From: an uncultured Butyrivibrio sp.
GTDB taxonomy: Bacteria > Bacillota > Clostridia > Lachnospirales > Lachnospiraceae
Length of the DNA: 35,539 nt
Assembly (NCBI RefSeq): GCF_947169445.1
Contig: NZ_CAMVPU010000040.1
Span: forward strand, 1-35,539
Reading direction: 5' to 3'
Shown: piece by piece, positions 14,613 through 24,153 of the stretch
How positions within the stretch are numbered: the stretch's first letter is position 1
How the letters are laid out: each line of letters begins with the position of its first letter
Notes under the pieces: model-generated
What the model saw: the letters and a program-made list of their open reading frames with translations, nothing else
Databases searched by the model: none
Told to the model about the DNA's origin: nothing
Position numbers and translations under genes: made by a program

Positions 14613-17192
14613 TTATCTATCCCCCTCGATGCAATAATCCAAGGCATTAATAGTAGTACCATCTTCTAAAGTAACGTCATACAGATTGTAGTTAACCCTT
14701 ACCACTGCTCCTGATTCATAGGTTGTCTCAAAGACACCCTCTGCAAGTGTTTTATGGTTCTTGATCTGTGTAGTTCCGGTCTTTTCAAGGATTTCTCCGC
14801 ATTTCTCGTATACTCTTTCAATGCTTTCCTTCTGACCAGCATAATTAACAGCATACAAACTTGTGTAGTCTGAGTTTTTAAGTACATCTTCGTTTTCATA
14901 AGAAACAGTGTATTTTGGAATAACTCCAAGCTCTGCTGCCTGAAGAACGAAGTAGTTTTCCTCCTTGGAGGACATGTTTACCTGAGTTGTAGTAATATCA
15001 GCAAGACCGCTTAAAACAAGCTGCTTGAAAGGAATATCATAAGTAAAGGTTGTATAGTTACTATTTTCTCTGCTGATATCTGTCAGTGTTTTTCCATAGG
15101 ACGCATAGGCAAAGAATGGATCACTAAGCACAAGCTCATGCCCATTTGACAGTGAATCAAAGTTCTCCAAAAGAACTGTCTGTGCCTCGTATGGGCTTAT
15201 CATATTGTCATTCTTATAATCTGCATAATACTGATTTCCCAGTGTTCCAAGATACAATGAACCGTAGTTATCAGCATGCTTTACAAATTTATTCACTACT
15301 CCGGTAAGATATTTAGGTGATACAAGTTCATAATACGTAGCAGCTGAATCCACTGAACCACTTAGAACTCCCTTTGCTGTATCATATCCGGAAATAGTTG
15401 CAATAATGTTACCAAAGTCGCGGATGCTGTGCTTATTGGAACGATATGTGATGCCCTTGTCATATATTCTCTCAGGAGTAATTCCAAGGCTTATATCAAT
15501 TCCTCTTTCAGCGGCATATTCCATAAGACTCTTAAATTCTTTTTTCGAGCCATTAAGTGAAAGAAGGTCCGCTTTATCATTAAGTTCACAGTTAAGTCCA
15601 CCGTTAAAGGCTCCTTCGTATGTGACTGAAAGGTTATAGCCATCCAAGTCCTCTAAAATACTCTTAAGTTCATTGTAACCTGTCATTGAAACTGTCTTGT
15701 TGTATGGGATTCCAAGGAAGTGATCTCTTACATCAAGAGCTCCGTATACATCAAGGTAAAGAGCATTCTCATCTCTGTAGCTAAGTTCTCTGTCCCACTT
15801 TGCTGCAAGGTAATCTCTGTAGGAAGCTGCCATGTCATAGTAGCCTTTTTTCTTACCAAAGAACTGGTATCTAACCTTGAGATTAACATTCATAACATCT
15901 GTGGATACAAGATAATTGGCTGTATTCTCGCTGTATGGTCCGTAAACCTTAACTCTCATGTACTGAGCTGTATCAAAGGATGCATAGGCCTTATTGTTGG
16001 TAGCGCCATCCTCCCCTGTGCTGGCCAGCTCTGTGTTCATGTAACCTGTCTGGGCGCCATCTTCGATGATAGCAAGAAAGCTCTGTTTCTCCTTACCAAG
16101 TCCTCCATAGATCACACCAAATACAGGCATTGAGAGCTTCTCGCCGTACTCCTCCATATAGTAGTAATCAGAGAAATAGTCATTGTCATAAAAAGCTCTT
16201 TTATAATTCGGAACACCTGAAACATAGCCATTAACAGCCATAAGTGCGCCGCATCCGTCAGGAATAAGGAAATATCCTTCCTCAAGCTGAGAAGCTGTTG
16301 CAGCTCCCATATTAGGAAGAACCTGAATATTCTGAACCTTAAAGTAATCATTTACTGTCTCTATCTCAGAAGTAGGAACTGTTGCTACAAGTTCATCCCC
16401 CTCAAGTGTAAGATAAAGGTTTATGTAGAACTCCGGAATCTGGCTCTCTGTAAGAGCAAATCCAAAGGTATCCGCATCTTCATGAAGCATATCGCTGTCG
16501 TAGCCAACGATATTTGCAATAGCGATCATCTGCTTGGTAGCTGATGTAGGAGGGTTGCCGGTATAAGTTACAGCGTAGCACTCCTCAGTAATACTTCTCT
16601 TATACACAAGGCCAAGGGTTGTGGTATATCTGGTATACTCATCTGCTGAAATAGTTCCGGCATTCTTGGCATCCTCAAGGCCTTTCTTAAACACATCCTC
16701 GAATCTCTCTATGCTCATCTTCTTTGGAAGGTATGCATAAAAGACATTCGAATCGCCCTGATTCAGATCCATGTGAATCTTAACGCCGTTATCGATCTTA
16801 TAAACTTCATAGGAAGAAAGTGCTGCGCAGTATGTATCAGAATCCCAGGAATAGATAGCGTTATCTTCTCCAAGGAAGCTCACATTCAAAAGAGCTTTAT
16901 CCACACCCTGGCTGCTTCCCTTGATGTATGATAGCCACTCTGAGCCTTCCTTGGCATTGGTTACTCTCGCTGCCATGGTGGAAGGATTGAAATAGAGCTT
17001 AGTGTTCTCCCCTTCTGCTGCCACAAATTCGCTTCCTGTGATATCCACCTGTTCAAGGGTATCTCCACTGTAAGCACTTGCCACATCAGTTTTTATTTTT
17101 TCTTTTTTAAGAGCAATTGCCGGAATTCCCGCATATACAAACAGGATTACCGCTATAAGTGCAAGTATTCCGATTATTACTTTCTTTTTCAT
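14613..17192 (-). CDS. Large membrane-anchored extracytoplasmic protein, DUF5696-like
   Basis: An 859-residue protein with one N-terminal membrane segment (about 6-27) and a long extracytoplasmic part. The pattern matches large proteins I know as DUF5696 that sit beside carbohydrate ABC permeases; this is recognition from memory, not a search. The N-terminal half is beta-rich. From about residue 480 the strand-helix alternation (LYLDVYGALDVRD, LSVTYEGAFNGGL, DISLGITPERIYD, HELVLSDPFFAYA) suggests a TIM barrel like those of glycoside hydrolases, followed by a beta-sandwich end (FETTYESGAVVRVNYN). Catalytic residues cannot be assigned. The frame is open to a TTG at 17210, but the ATG at 17192 gives a proper MKKKVIIGIL anchor and has an AAAGG site upstream. 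It may process or present an oligosaccharide for the adjacent importer (inference). Confidence 0.75.
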   Translation of the reverse strand: MKKKVIIGILALIAVILFVYAGIPAIALKKEKIKTDVASAYSGDTLEQVDITGSEFVAAEGENTKLYFNPSTMAARVTNAKEGSEWLSYIKGSSQGVDKALLNVSFLGEDNAIYSWDSDTYCAALSSYEVYKIDNGVKIHMDLNQGDSNVFYAYLPKKMSIERFEDVFKKGLEDAKNAGTISADEYTRYTTTLGLVYKRSITEECYAVTYTGNPPTSATKQMIAIANIVGYDSDMLHEDADTFGFALTESQIPEFYINLYLTLEGDELVATVPTSEIETVNDYFKVQNIQVLPNMGAATASQLEEGYFLIPDGCGALMAVNGYVSGVPNYKRAFYDNDYFSDYYYMEEYGEKLSMPVFGVIYGGLGKEKQSFLAIIEDGAQTGYMNTELASTGEDGATNNKAYASFDTAQYMRVKVYGPYSENTANYLVSTDVMNVNLKVRYQFFGKKKGYYDMAASYRDYLAAKWDRELSYRDENALYLDVYGALDVRDHFLGIPYNKTVSMTGYNELKSILEDLDGYNLSVTYEGAFNGGLNCELNDKADLLSLNGSKKEFKSLMEYAAERGIDISLGITPERIYDKGITYRSNKHSIRDFGNIIATISGYDTAKGVLSGSVDSAATYYELVSPKYLTGVVNKFVKHADNYGSLYLGTLGNQYYADYKNDNMISPYEAQTVLLENFDSLSNGHELVLSDPFFAYASYGKTLTDISRENSNYTTFTYDIPFKQLVLSGLADITTTQVNMSSKEENYFVLQAAELGVIPKYTVSYENEDVLKNSDYTSLYAVNYAGQKESIERVYEKCGEILEKTGTTQIKNHKTLAEGVFETTYESGAVVRVNYNLYDVTLEDGTTINALDYCIEGDR

Positions 17193-17223
17193 AAGTCTTC
17201 TGCCTTTCAAAAAGCTGTATATC

Positions 17224-17841
17224 TCAATGAGATCTTGTGATTTCTTTTACCACATCCACGATAAACGTAAACATCTTTTCCTCAAGAGTCAGGAACAAAA
17301 CTACCAGGAACACTATCAAAAAAGCTGCAATAAAAGTCACAAAAATCGATGCAAGATTCTGGAAAAGTCCGTACTCATGAGCCACGCAAAGTCCTGAAAC
17401 AATGAGAAAAACAAACCAGACAATTCCAATTCCTTCAAGCATGTATAGAAGCATTGCTTCATCCAGAATAATGAAGTTACTAAGGATAGTAACCACAAGA
17501 TCTGAAATAATAACCGGTATCAGGCAATAGCAGACTATAGTAAATATTCCCCGCATGTTACCTTTGCCGCCAAACAGCGTCGTCACCGACCAGTTGCTGA
17601 CACAGAACAGAATCACTATCACAATACTGGACATAAAAATTGATACACTGTTAAGTCTGTGCATATCAGTCAGGTTCAGAATAAAACCTGTGTACTGTGT
17701 TCTTGCGCACTTCATGATTCCATAAAGTGCAAGCACGATACACGCCAGCAGCACGCTTCCCTTTTCCCTGAATCTGATCTCATAAAAGCCGTCAAAGGGA
17801 TGCGTCATTGAGAAAAACATATAATGGATTTTTTCTTTCAT
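17224..17841 (-). CDS. YIP1-family multispanning membrane protein
   Basis: A 205-residue protein with about five hydrophobic segments, led by a short amphipathic N-terminus (MKEKIHYMFFSMTHPFDGFYEIRF). The layout and the HPFDGFYEIRF entry resemble bacterial YIP1-family proteins, whose function is poorly known. The frame opens at an ATG at 17850, but that codon touches the AAGGAG ribosome site. The ATG at 17841 lies 9 bases downstream of it and is the better start. It lies 13 bases after the NHL/TPR gene and 31 before the DUF5696-like gene, in the core of the ABC operon. It may scaffold or insert the neighbouring membrane proteins (inference). Confidence 0.75.
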   Translation of the reverse strand: MKEKIHYMFFSMTHPFDGFYEIRFREKGSVLLACIVLALYGIMKCARTQYTGFILNLTDMHRLNSVSIFMSSIVIVILFCVSNWSVTTLFGGKGNMRGIFTIVCYCLIPVIISDLVVTILSNFIILDEAMLLYMLEGIGIVWFVFLIVSGLCVAHEYGLFQNLASIFVTFIAAFLIVFLVVLFLTLEEKMFTFIVDVVKEITRSH

Positions 17842-17854
17842 ATTACTCATCTCC

Positions 17855-19357
17855 TTACGCCTTACCCCTGTGGGCTCTGTTATATTTAATCTCGGACCAT
17901 ATCAGAAGGCCTACCAGAACTACAAATATTACTGCAATAATTCTAAAGTGAGCTTTAAGCCATAAACCTCTGTATCCGTAGAAGGCCTTTGAATAATACT
18001 TTCTGGCGCCGCCCATCTTGAAATAGTACATTGCCTTTTCATACTCATCCTTCATGAGGTAGTTCTTGCCGATTCCGGTAAATCCAACTTCGTAATTGGA
18101 GTTGTAGGAAACTGCAGTCTGGAAGTAGCCAAGTGCCTCATCCCAGTTTCCTTTGTAGTAAGCTTCGCTTCCGCTCAGCATCGCCTTGCCAAAAGATGTA
18201 GGTGCAAGAATGTATGCACAGCACAAGGTAGAATCTGTTACCACAAGCTTTTGTCCAAGCCAGGCTATTCCTGTAGGTGTCTTAAGCTGACCCTTTAGAT
18301 TACCAAGGGAGCCAAAAGCTATCAGCTGTTCGCCGTCGAAGTCATAGATGAAAACCCTGCCTCTTCTCTGATCAACTACTGCATATACGCCGTAATCTGT
18401 AACTGCAATATCAACGAACTGGCTAAACTCGCCCTGATTTCTGATATCGCCGATTACCGTAGTATTGCCTTCTTCTCGAAGAACATTCTCGCCCTTGGAA
18501 TTTAGTCTGAAAACACTATCCTGAGCGGCAGAGTCATAGGTAACTGCCATCACGAAGCCTTCTCCGTCAATAGTTACGTTGTTGAAAGCAGGTGCAAGGC
18601 TCTTACTCATCTGTGCCTTCTGTTCATCTGTTGCAAGGCTCTTCCAGAAGTAATCCACAAGATTAACCTCCGGAACATTGACGCCATAGTAACCGATAAA
18701 AGAACCGTCATTAGCCAGCTCTATGATTCCTTCATAGCTTGACTGGACTATGATAAATATTCTGTCTGCCTCATCTACTGCAACCTTAGAGGGCTTAAAT
18801 TCTGTAGAACCTGTCATATTAGCGGGCTTGGTGATTGTACGTCTATAGGTATAATCTTCAAGATCAAGAACAATTACGCATCCGCCTGCAGCATCTGCCA
18901 CGTACAGCTCTCCTGTTTTTTCATGGGCATAGCAGCCTTCAGGTCCTTTAAGAGTTATCTGATTACCAGCCTCATCAAGCTGGATTGTTCCTTCTTTATT
19001 CCAGATTGTCTTGATGGACTGAAGGTAATTTCCTTCACTGTCAAAGACATTCACTCGACCTGACTTTTTATCGCTAAGGAAGATCCTGCCATCCTCACTG
19101 GTACAGGCATCATCTATCCCCTGAAATGTGATACCTCCGGTAGCCTTGGAATCAATTACCTTTTCAAGCTGAAAAGCTGCCGGGGAATTAACTACATTTC
19201 CATCCGCATCATATATATATCCGTCATAGACATAGCTTGTGCCATCAGAAGCCTGTACATCTATAGGTGCCAGAAGTCCGGACATCATAACAGCTGCCGC
19301 AGCAGTGCATATGGCTTTAGCAACTATATTTTTCTTCTTGTTTCGAATTCGGGTCAT
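17855..19357 (-). CDS. Secreted NHL-repeat/TPR protein with C-terminal membrane anchor
   Basis: A 500-residue protein with a signal peptide (about 8-38), a beta-propeller of NHL-like repeats (about 70-390) and a TPR pair at about 395-455. The repeats include SEDGRIFLSDKKSGRVNVFD, TGELYVADAAGGCVIVLD and DYGVYAVVDQRRGRVFIYD; the TPR pair includes YYKGNWDEALGYFQTA and DEYEKAMYYFKMGG. A membrane helix follows at about 471-487 with a positively charged tail, so the propeller faces outward. The frame is open to 19420, but the ATG at 19357 has AAGGAG seven bases upstream, made from the last codons of the preceding permease. Propellers of this type bind ligands or proteins; here it may dock a binding protein or polysaccharide (inference). 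Confidence 0.82.
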   Translation of the reverse strand: MTRIRNKKKNIVAKAICTAAAAVMMSGLLAPIDVQASDGTSYVYDGYIYDADGNVVNSPAAFQLEKVIDSKATGGITFQGIDDACTSEDGRIFLSDKKSGRVNVFDSEGNYLQSIKTIWNKEGTIQLDEAGNQITLKGPEGCYAHEKTGELYVADAAGGCVIVLDLEDYTYRRTITKPANMTGSTEFKPSKVAVDEADRIFIIVQSSYEGIIELANDGSFIGYYGVNVPEVNLVDYFWKSLATDEQKAQMSKSLAPAFNNVTIDGEGFVMAVTYDSAAQDSVFRLNSKGENVLREEGNTTVIGDIRNQGEFSQFVDIAVTDYGVYAVVDQRRGRVFIYDFDGEQLIAFGSLGNLKGQLKTPTGIAWLGQKLVVTDSTLCCAYILAPTSFGKAMLSGSEAYYKGNWDEALGYFQTAVSYNSNYEVGFTGIGKNYLMKDEYEKAMYYFKMGGARKYYSKAFYGYRGLWLKAHFRIIAVIFVVLVGLLIWSEIKYNRAHRGKA

Positions 19358-19361
19358 ACTC

Positions 19362-20264
19362 TTACTCCTTGATACCGGTTGTAGCCATTGTCTCAATAAC
19401 GTTACTCTGTGAAATAACAAATACAGTTACAGGAACAAGTACAATAATAAGTGATACTGCTGAAGCCACACCTGTTCTGGAAATACCGCCGCTTACCAGC
19501 TGGGACAGAACATAGCTAAGAGGCTTAAGTTCTTCTGAATAAATGAACACACCACCTGTTGTTCCCCACATCTGCTGGAAAGACAGGATGATAAGCGTAA
19601 TCCAAGCCGGCTTACAAAGGGGCATTACGATCTTAAAATATATCTGGAACTCATTGGCTCCATCTATCTTGGCTGATTCCAAAAGTGCATCAGGAATCTG
19701 GACCATGAAGTTACGCATAAGAAAAAGTCCAAGTGTTCCGCCAACTGCAGGCAGGATTACTGCCCAGTAGGTGTTGATAAGGCCAAGTCTGCTCATGATC
19801 AGGTAGTTAGGTATTGCAGTTACTGTTGATGAGAACATCAAAGCATATACAATTACCTGATTCATCACCTTAGAGCCCGGGAACACATATTTTGCCAGCG
19901 GGAAAGCTGCCATGGAGCCAAGAAGAACCGTCCCCCCTGTCCCAAGAAATGTGATCAAAAGTGTGTTGAAGATATATCTGGACAGAGGAACATCAAAGCC
20001 CTCTATTATATTTTTTAAGTCAAAAAAGTTGTTGAGCGTAGGATTGTCTACTGTAAGCCTTGGTGGGAAAATGAAAATCTCACTAAAGGGCTTAAAGGCA
20101 CTTACCACGATGTACCATAGTGGGAATAAGCTGAAAAGACCAAATGCTGCAAGAAGTATGAACAGGAAAATATCTCCTCCAAGACTTCTGTTCTGCCTCT
20201 TTATCTTTCTTGTCTTAAGCGCCTTTACTATTCCGCGGCTCTCTTTATTACTAGATGCTTTCAT
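19362..20264 (-). CDS. Carbohydrate ABC transporter permease, MalG type (first pair)
   Basis: A 300-residue CUT1 permease with about six membrane segments. The N-terminus (FLFILLAAFGLFSLFPLWYIVVSAFKPFSEIF) and the EAA loop near 192-215 (DALLESAKIDGANEFQIYFKIVMP) are typical of MalG/LplC-like subunits. It ends in an NVIETMATTGIKE tail. Spacing is 4 bases to the MalF-type gene before it and 4 bases to the NHL/TPR gene after it. It forms one importer channel with the 20269-21186 product, probably served by the fused binding protein just upstream. Confidence 0.93.
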   Translation of the reverse strand: MKASSNKESRGIVKALKTRKIKRQNRSLGGDIFLFILLAAFGLFSLFPLWYIVVSAFKPFSEIFIFPPRLTVDNPTLNNFFDLKNIIEGFDVPLSRYIFNTLLITFLGTGGTVLLGSMAAFPLAKYVFPGSKVMNQVIVYALMFSSTVTAIPNYLIMSRLGLINTYWAVILPAVGGTLGLFLMRNFMVQIPDALLESAKIDGANEFQIYFKIVMPLCKPAWITLIILSFQQMWGTTGGVFIYSEELKPLSYVLSQLVSGGISRTGVASAVSLIIVLVPVTVFVISQSNVIETMATTGIKE

Positions 20265-20268
20265 AGCC

Positions 20269-21186
20269 TTACTCTCCGATTTTTCTAAGCAATTTCTGGA
20301 TGATAATATTTATCAGCATCATCATCAAAAACAGTACAACAGCGATGGTACATGCATATCCCATCTGATATCTGATGTTTCCATAATCATGCAGGTGTGT
20401 CAGAATTGTGTGACCTGCATAATCTACTGATGGAAATCCCACCAGGTCAATGGAGAGCTGTGATACTGAAAGTGAGCTTGTAATCTGCATTACAGCACCG
20501 AACAAAAGCTGTGGCTTCATGGAAGGGAATGTAATAAACCAAAGTTCCTGCCATCTGTTTCTGATTCCCTCAACTGCTGCCGCCTCATAAAGAGCTTTAT
20601 CAACAGTCTGAAGACCGGCTATGAAGGTAAGGAAGCTGACACCAAGTGACAACCAGAGCTGAACAATTACGAGAATCGGCATGATATATCCGGCCGTTGC
20701 AAGCCACTGTACTGCATCTGTTGTTATTCCAAGTTTTAGGAGCCATGCGTTTGCCCATCCATAAGTATCTGATGAAAAGAGAATTTTCCAGATCAGATAC
20801 GCATTACCTGATATAGATGGTGCATAGAAAATCAGTGTCATAAAGGCTCTTGGAATTCTCGGTAGTTCATTTACAAGCCATGCAAAGATGAAACACATGA
20901 TATAGCTGACAGGTCCTGTAACAACAGCGAAGAAAAGAGTATTCTTAACAGCTATCAGGAAAATATCATCTTCAACAAACAAGCTTATGTAATTGGATAA
21001 CCCTATAAACTTCGGAATAGAAACCATATCAAAATCTGTAAAGCTAAGGGCTATGGCTATAAGTACAGGAAGTACCGTAAAAAGAACAAATATAATTCCG
21101 AAAGGAAGGATCATGAGATATTTATATTTATTCTTTTTCCAGACAGCGGAAAACAGCTCCCTGTAAGATTTATCATTCTGCGACAT
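20269..21186 (-). CDS. Sugar ABC transporter permease, MalF type (first pair)
   Basis: A 305-residue CUT1 permease. Membrane segments begin at YLMILPFGIIFVLFTVLPVL, and the EAA loop is KALYEAAAVEGIRNRWQELW at about residues 207-226. The start overlaps the last codons of the fused binding-protein gene by 14 bases, behind an AAAGGAG site, which ties the two products together in translation. A second permease pair at 12747-14610 makes the operon unusual in carrying two channels. Confidence 0.93.
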   Translation of the reverse strand: MSQNDKSYRELFSAVWKKNKYKYLMILPFGIIFVLFTVLPVLIAIALSFTDFDMVSIPKFIGLSNYISLFVEDDIFLIAVKNTLFFAVVTGPVSYIMCFIFAWLVNELPRIPRAFMTLIFYAPSISGNAYLIWKILFSSDTYGWANAWLLKLGITTDAVQWLATAGYIMPILVIVQLWLSLGVSFLTFIAGLQTVDKALYEAAAVEGIRNRWQELWFITFPSMKPQLLFGAVMQITSSLSVSQLSIDLVGFPSVDYAGHTILTHLHDYGNIRYQMGYACTIAVVLFLMMMLINIIIQKLLRKIGE

Positions 21187-24085
21187 AAGCGCTCCTTTTA
21201 CGAGTCAGTTCTTTATTAATTGTTTCAACATTGAGATACAGGCTCTCTCTTGGATTACTGTTGTTGGATACTACATCTGAATAAGCATATGAGATCATTC
21301 TGTTTGTCATATAGTATCCGGGAACAGCAGGAATTCCTGAAGAATTCTCAAGCTGAGCATTAAGCTCACGAAGTTCTGCATTGCTCCATGGGAGCTGTTC
21401 CAAAACCTCTCTGTTAGCGGTTGGAACTCTTGCAGCTGTTCCCATTACAGATTCAACTGTCTGACAGTACTGAAGCTGTGTATCTGACTGCATCCACCAC
21501 TTAAGGAAAGTCCAGGCCTCATCTAATGAATCAGTCTGCTTCATAATTACGGTATCAACTGTATCAACCAGAACCTGATTATCAACTGTTCCATCTTCCT
21601 TCAGAGTTCCGGGAATCACTGCAAAATCCCAGCTACCCTTAATCTCCGGAGCGAAAATCTCAAGCTGACAGAAGGTTGTGTAGTTGGCAATTCCGATTGG
21701 AACCTCACCGGTTCTGAATCTGTTGGAGAAATCCATCTGCTTATCAAGACCGTAGTTAGTGTAAAGATCTGTATAGTCCTTGAAAGCTTCCATAGCTGCT
21801 GTAGAGCTCAGGCCCGAAGCAATACCATAATCAGTTCCTTCTCCAAGATATGGATCTCCGCCATACTGTCTAACCAGGGATAAGTAGAAGTTCAAATTAC
21901 CACTTCCATCGTTCAGATAAGCATTTGGTACATAAGCACTGTAATTGTTCTGCTGAAGTACCGGAAGGTCTTCTATAAACTCTGTCCAGGTTGTTGGAAC
22001 AGATAGTCCAAGGCTATCTAATATGTCTTTTCTGTAGAACATCATCATAAAGTTGGCAGTTTCAGGGAAGCCATACACTCCGCCGTTAAAACTTGAAGTA
22101 GCAAGGCAACTGTCTGCAAACACTTTGGATGCCTCTGCATAACCATCAAGTTTGCTAAGATCCACTGTGGCATCTCTCATTGCAAAGTCCTGAACCGTTG
22201 ACTGTGCAAGGCCCACAACTACATCCGGTCCTGTTCCCGCAAGCGCTGCCCTAAGAACTACATCTGCAGGAATCAGCTGGATCCTTACAGGAATATCAGT
22301 AAATGGACTAAATGAGTTATCTACAAGGCTCTGGATTATCTGAGCCTGCTCTTTACCATAGGAAGCAACCCATACTGTAAGTGGCTCTGATGCACCTTCT
22401 GACTCACCAACTGAGTTTGTATCAATTACAAATGAAGCAAAAAATCTTAGGACTCCGTTTCCAGCACCCGCCGCAAAAGAATCTGAAGTATTAGGAAGCA
22501 CTGCTCCTGTTCCTGCAACTGCAAGTTCATCAAGCTCAAGAGGCATCTCAGAAACCTTTACTATCCATGTTCCCACTGCAGAAATGTTGTTCTTAAGCTG
22601 TGGAAGTTCTTCTATAACCTTCTCCGGATCCTGTGCAAGTCCCTGAGCCTCGATTGCCATCTTCTGCAAAAGAGCTGTATTCTCGCCCTTCTCACCGGTA
22701 ATCTCCACAATTCTGTCTACCAGCTCAAAGAGTCTTTCGCTCTCGCTTTCCATATTTTCTTTAAACTCAGGAATCTTGGAAGCAATCTGGTAATCGATAT
22801 ATCTGCTGGGTGACTGGCCTGTAAGCTGGATAACACTAAGGTATGTACTGTTAAGTACCTTAAGGCTCTCCTCAACCTCTGTGATGATTCCACCGAAAGG
22901 TCCCATAACTGTTTCAAGAGCTATTGTGTTCTCTCCGGCATTAAGATGGAACAAAAGAGCTTGTCCATCAGCATCGGATATAAGGTACTGAGTCATATCA
23001 GAACTGTAATCAAATCCAACTGAGTTAACATCGCTGTAAGGCACTTCGCCATTTACATATAATCTTCTGTAGCTGGTAACACCTCTGTTGGTGCTCTGTC
23101 TACCTTTAAATGCCAGTTCGTATAATCCCTCTGAAGGAACATTTACAGTCCAGCTAATTGTATCTCCCGGTCTCTCCCAACTGGATGCACCAATTGTGTT
23201 ATATCTGTTGTAATAAGGATGATATGGAGTAACCAGTGAATCAGAATGATTTTTCTGAACAGATATAGAAGTTGAACTCTTGGTTATTGCTGTAACATTT
23301 TCATCATTTCTTTCGGCCTGCATGATAATTGCTTCGCCGCTGTATACTTCATACTGATCTGTAAGTTCCTGTGCTACCTGTGCGAAACTTGGAGCATCTT
23401 CTTTGGCTTCAAATGAAAGACTTATAAATTCAAGAGGCTCCTTAATTGTTGCAAAAGAAATCGTGTGCTTTCCCTTGGATAAATAGAAAAGAAGTGGCTC
23501 ACCAAATCTTCTGTCAGCATCTTCAACAAACCATTCATTCTCTTCATATACTTCATAAGAGTTTGGACGAAGTTCGTTACCTGCCTTGGTCTGAATTACA
23601 TCATCCTGCCACCATCTTCTTATTACTATCTTATTGCAGTCATCATAAGGAACCGTTCCGTCGATTGAAAGACTTCTCTGAATATCAGATGTTGTTCCCG
23701 GAAGAGCCAGATAAGATAGTTTAAGATTGTAAAATCCTGCTTCTGCTGCCGTAAACTCAAAAGATATTTCGCCATCACCGTCAGTTATGATTCCATCTTC
23801 TCCTGCTGAAGCTGTAAGCTCTCCTGTTGTCTTGTATTTAGCAAGATCAATATTTATCTGTGAAGAAGCTCTTTGGCCTGTATATCCGTTTTCCTGAAGA
23901 TATGCTTCATAACTGCTCTCATATGTACTTAAGTTTTCTGCAGATAGAGATGAAGATGCGCTTGTAACTACGCTCTTTTCCCTGCCAAAGATAAACGGCA
24001 GTACAAGCAGAATAACAATCACTGCTATCACGCATGGAGTAATTATTTTTTTAGCATTTGTCTGTTTCTGGGAGTTAGTTTTCAT
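21173..24085 (-). CDS. Membrane-anchored solute-binding protein fused to two beta-sandwich domains
   Basis: A 970-residue extracytoplasmic protein. An N-terminal membrane helix (about 14-34) lacks a lipobox and a clear cleavage site, so it probably stays as an anchor. Two related beta-sandwich domains follow at about 60-235 and 255-405. They share phrases such as GFYNLKLSY/GLYELAFKG, R(S/R)L(S/Y)(I/V)(D/N)G(T/E)VPY(D/S)D and an end in LEFISL or ETVMG, and resemble CBM6/35-like carbohydrate-binding folds. A helical linker (about 430-530) leads to a family-1 solute-binding domain (about 560-950), with LTVWVASYGKEQ, GTGPDVVVG, FPETANFMMMFYRKDILDSLG and the hinge segment EAWTFLKWWMQSDTQLQ. Standard binding proteins are about 420-450 residues. 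It probably captures a long oligosaccharide and passes it to the permeases it overlaps by 14 bases. Confidence 0.88.
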   Translation of the reverse strand: MKTNSQKQTNAKKIITPCVIAVIVILLVLPFIFGREKSVVTSASSSLSAENLSTYESSYEAYLQENGYTGQRASSQINIDLAKYKTTGELTASAGEDGIITDGDGEISFEFTAAEAGFYNLKLSYLALPGTTSDIQRSLSIDGTVPYDDCNKIVIRRWWQDDVIQTKAGNELRPNSYEVYEENEWFVEDADRRFGEPLLFYLSKGKHTISFATIKEPLEFISLSFEAKEDAPSFAQVAQELTDQYEVYSGEAIIMQAERNDENVTAITKSSTSISVQKNHSDSLVTPYHPYYNRYNTIGASSWERPGDTISWTVNVPSEGLYELAFKGRQSTNRGVTSYRRLYVNGEVPYSDVNSVGFDYSSDMTQYLISDADGQALLFHLNAGENTIALETVMGPFGGIITEVEESLKVLNSTYLSVIQLTGQSPSRYIDYQIASKIPEFKENMESESERLFELVDRIVEITGEKGENTALLQKMAIEAQGLAQDPEKVIEELPQLKNNISAVGTWIVKVSEMPLELDELAVAGTGAVLPNTSDSFAAGAGNGVLRFFASFVIDTNSVGESEGASEPLTVWVASYGKEQAQIIQSLVDNSFSPFTDIPVRIQLIPADVVLRAALAGTGPDVVVGLAQSTVQDFAMRDATVDLSKLDGYAEASKVFADSCLATSSFNGGVYGFPETANFMMMFYRKDILDSLGLSVPTTWTEFIEDLPVLQQNNYSAYVPNAYLNDGSGNLNFYLSLVRQYGGDPYLGEGTDYGIASGLSSTAAMEAFKDYTDLYTNYGLDKQMDFSNRFRTGEVPIGIANYTTFCQLEIFAPEIKGSWDFAVIPGTLKEDGTVDNQVLVDTVDTVIMKQTDSLDEAWTFLKWWMQSDTQLQYCQTVESVMGTAARVPTANREVLEQLPWSNAELRELNAQLENSSGIPAVPGYYMTNRMISYAYSDVVSNNSNPRESLYLNVETINKELTRKRSAYVAE

Positions 24086-24093
24086 ATATTTTT

Positions 24094-24125
24094 CCTGAAA
24101 TTCAGGGGTCCCAATAAGGGACCCC
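24094..24125 (-). promoter_or_regulatory. Intercistronic hairpins between the two binding-protein genes
   Basis: On the minus strand GGGGTCCC and GGGACCCC flank a 5-base loop (24105-24125). An overlapping inverted repeat CCTGAA/TTCAGG (24094-24106) follows, whose 3' arm contains the likely ribosome site of the downstream gene. No U-run follows the strong stem, so it is more likely a 3' stabiliser of the first message than a full terminator. It could keep the lipoprotein more abundant than the downstream proteins. Confidence 0.65.
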
Positions 24126-24153
24126 CTCCTATTAGTATCTTTAATATTTTCTA

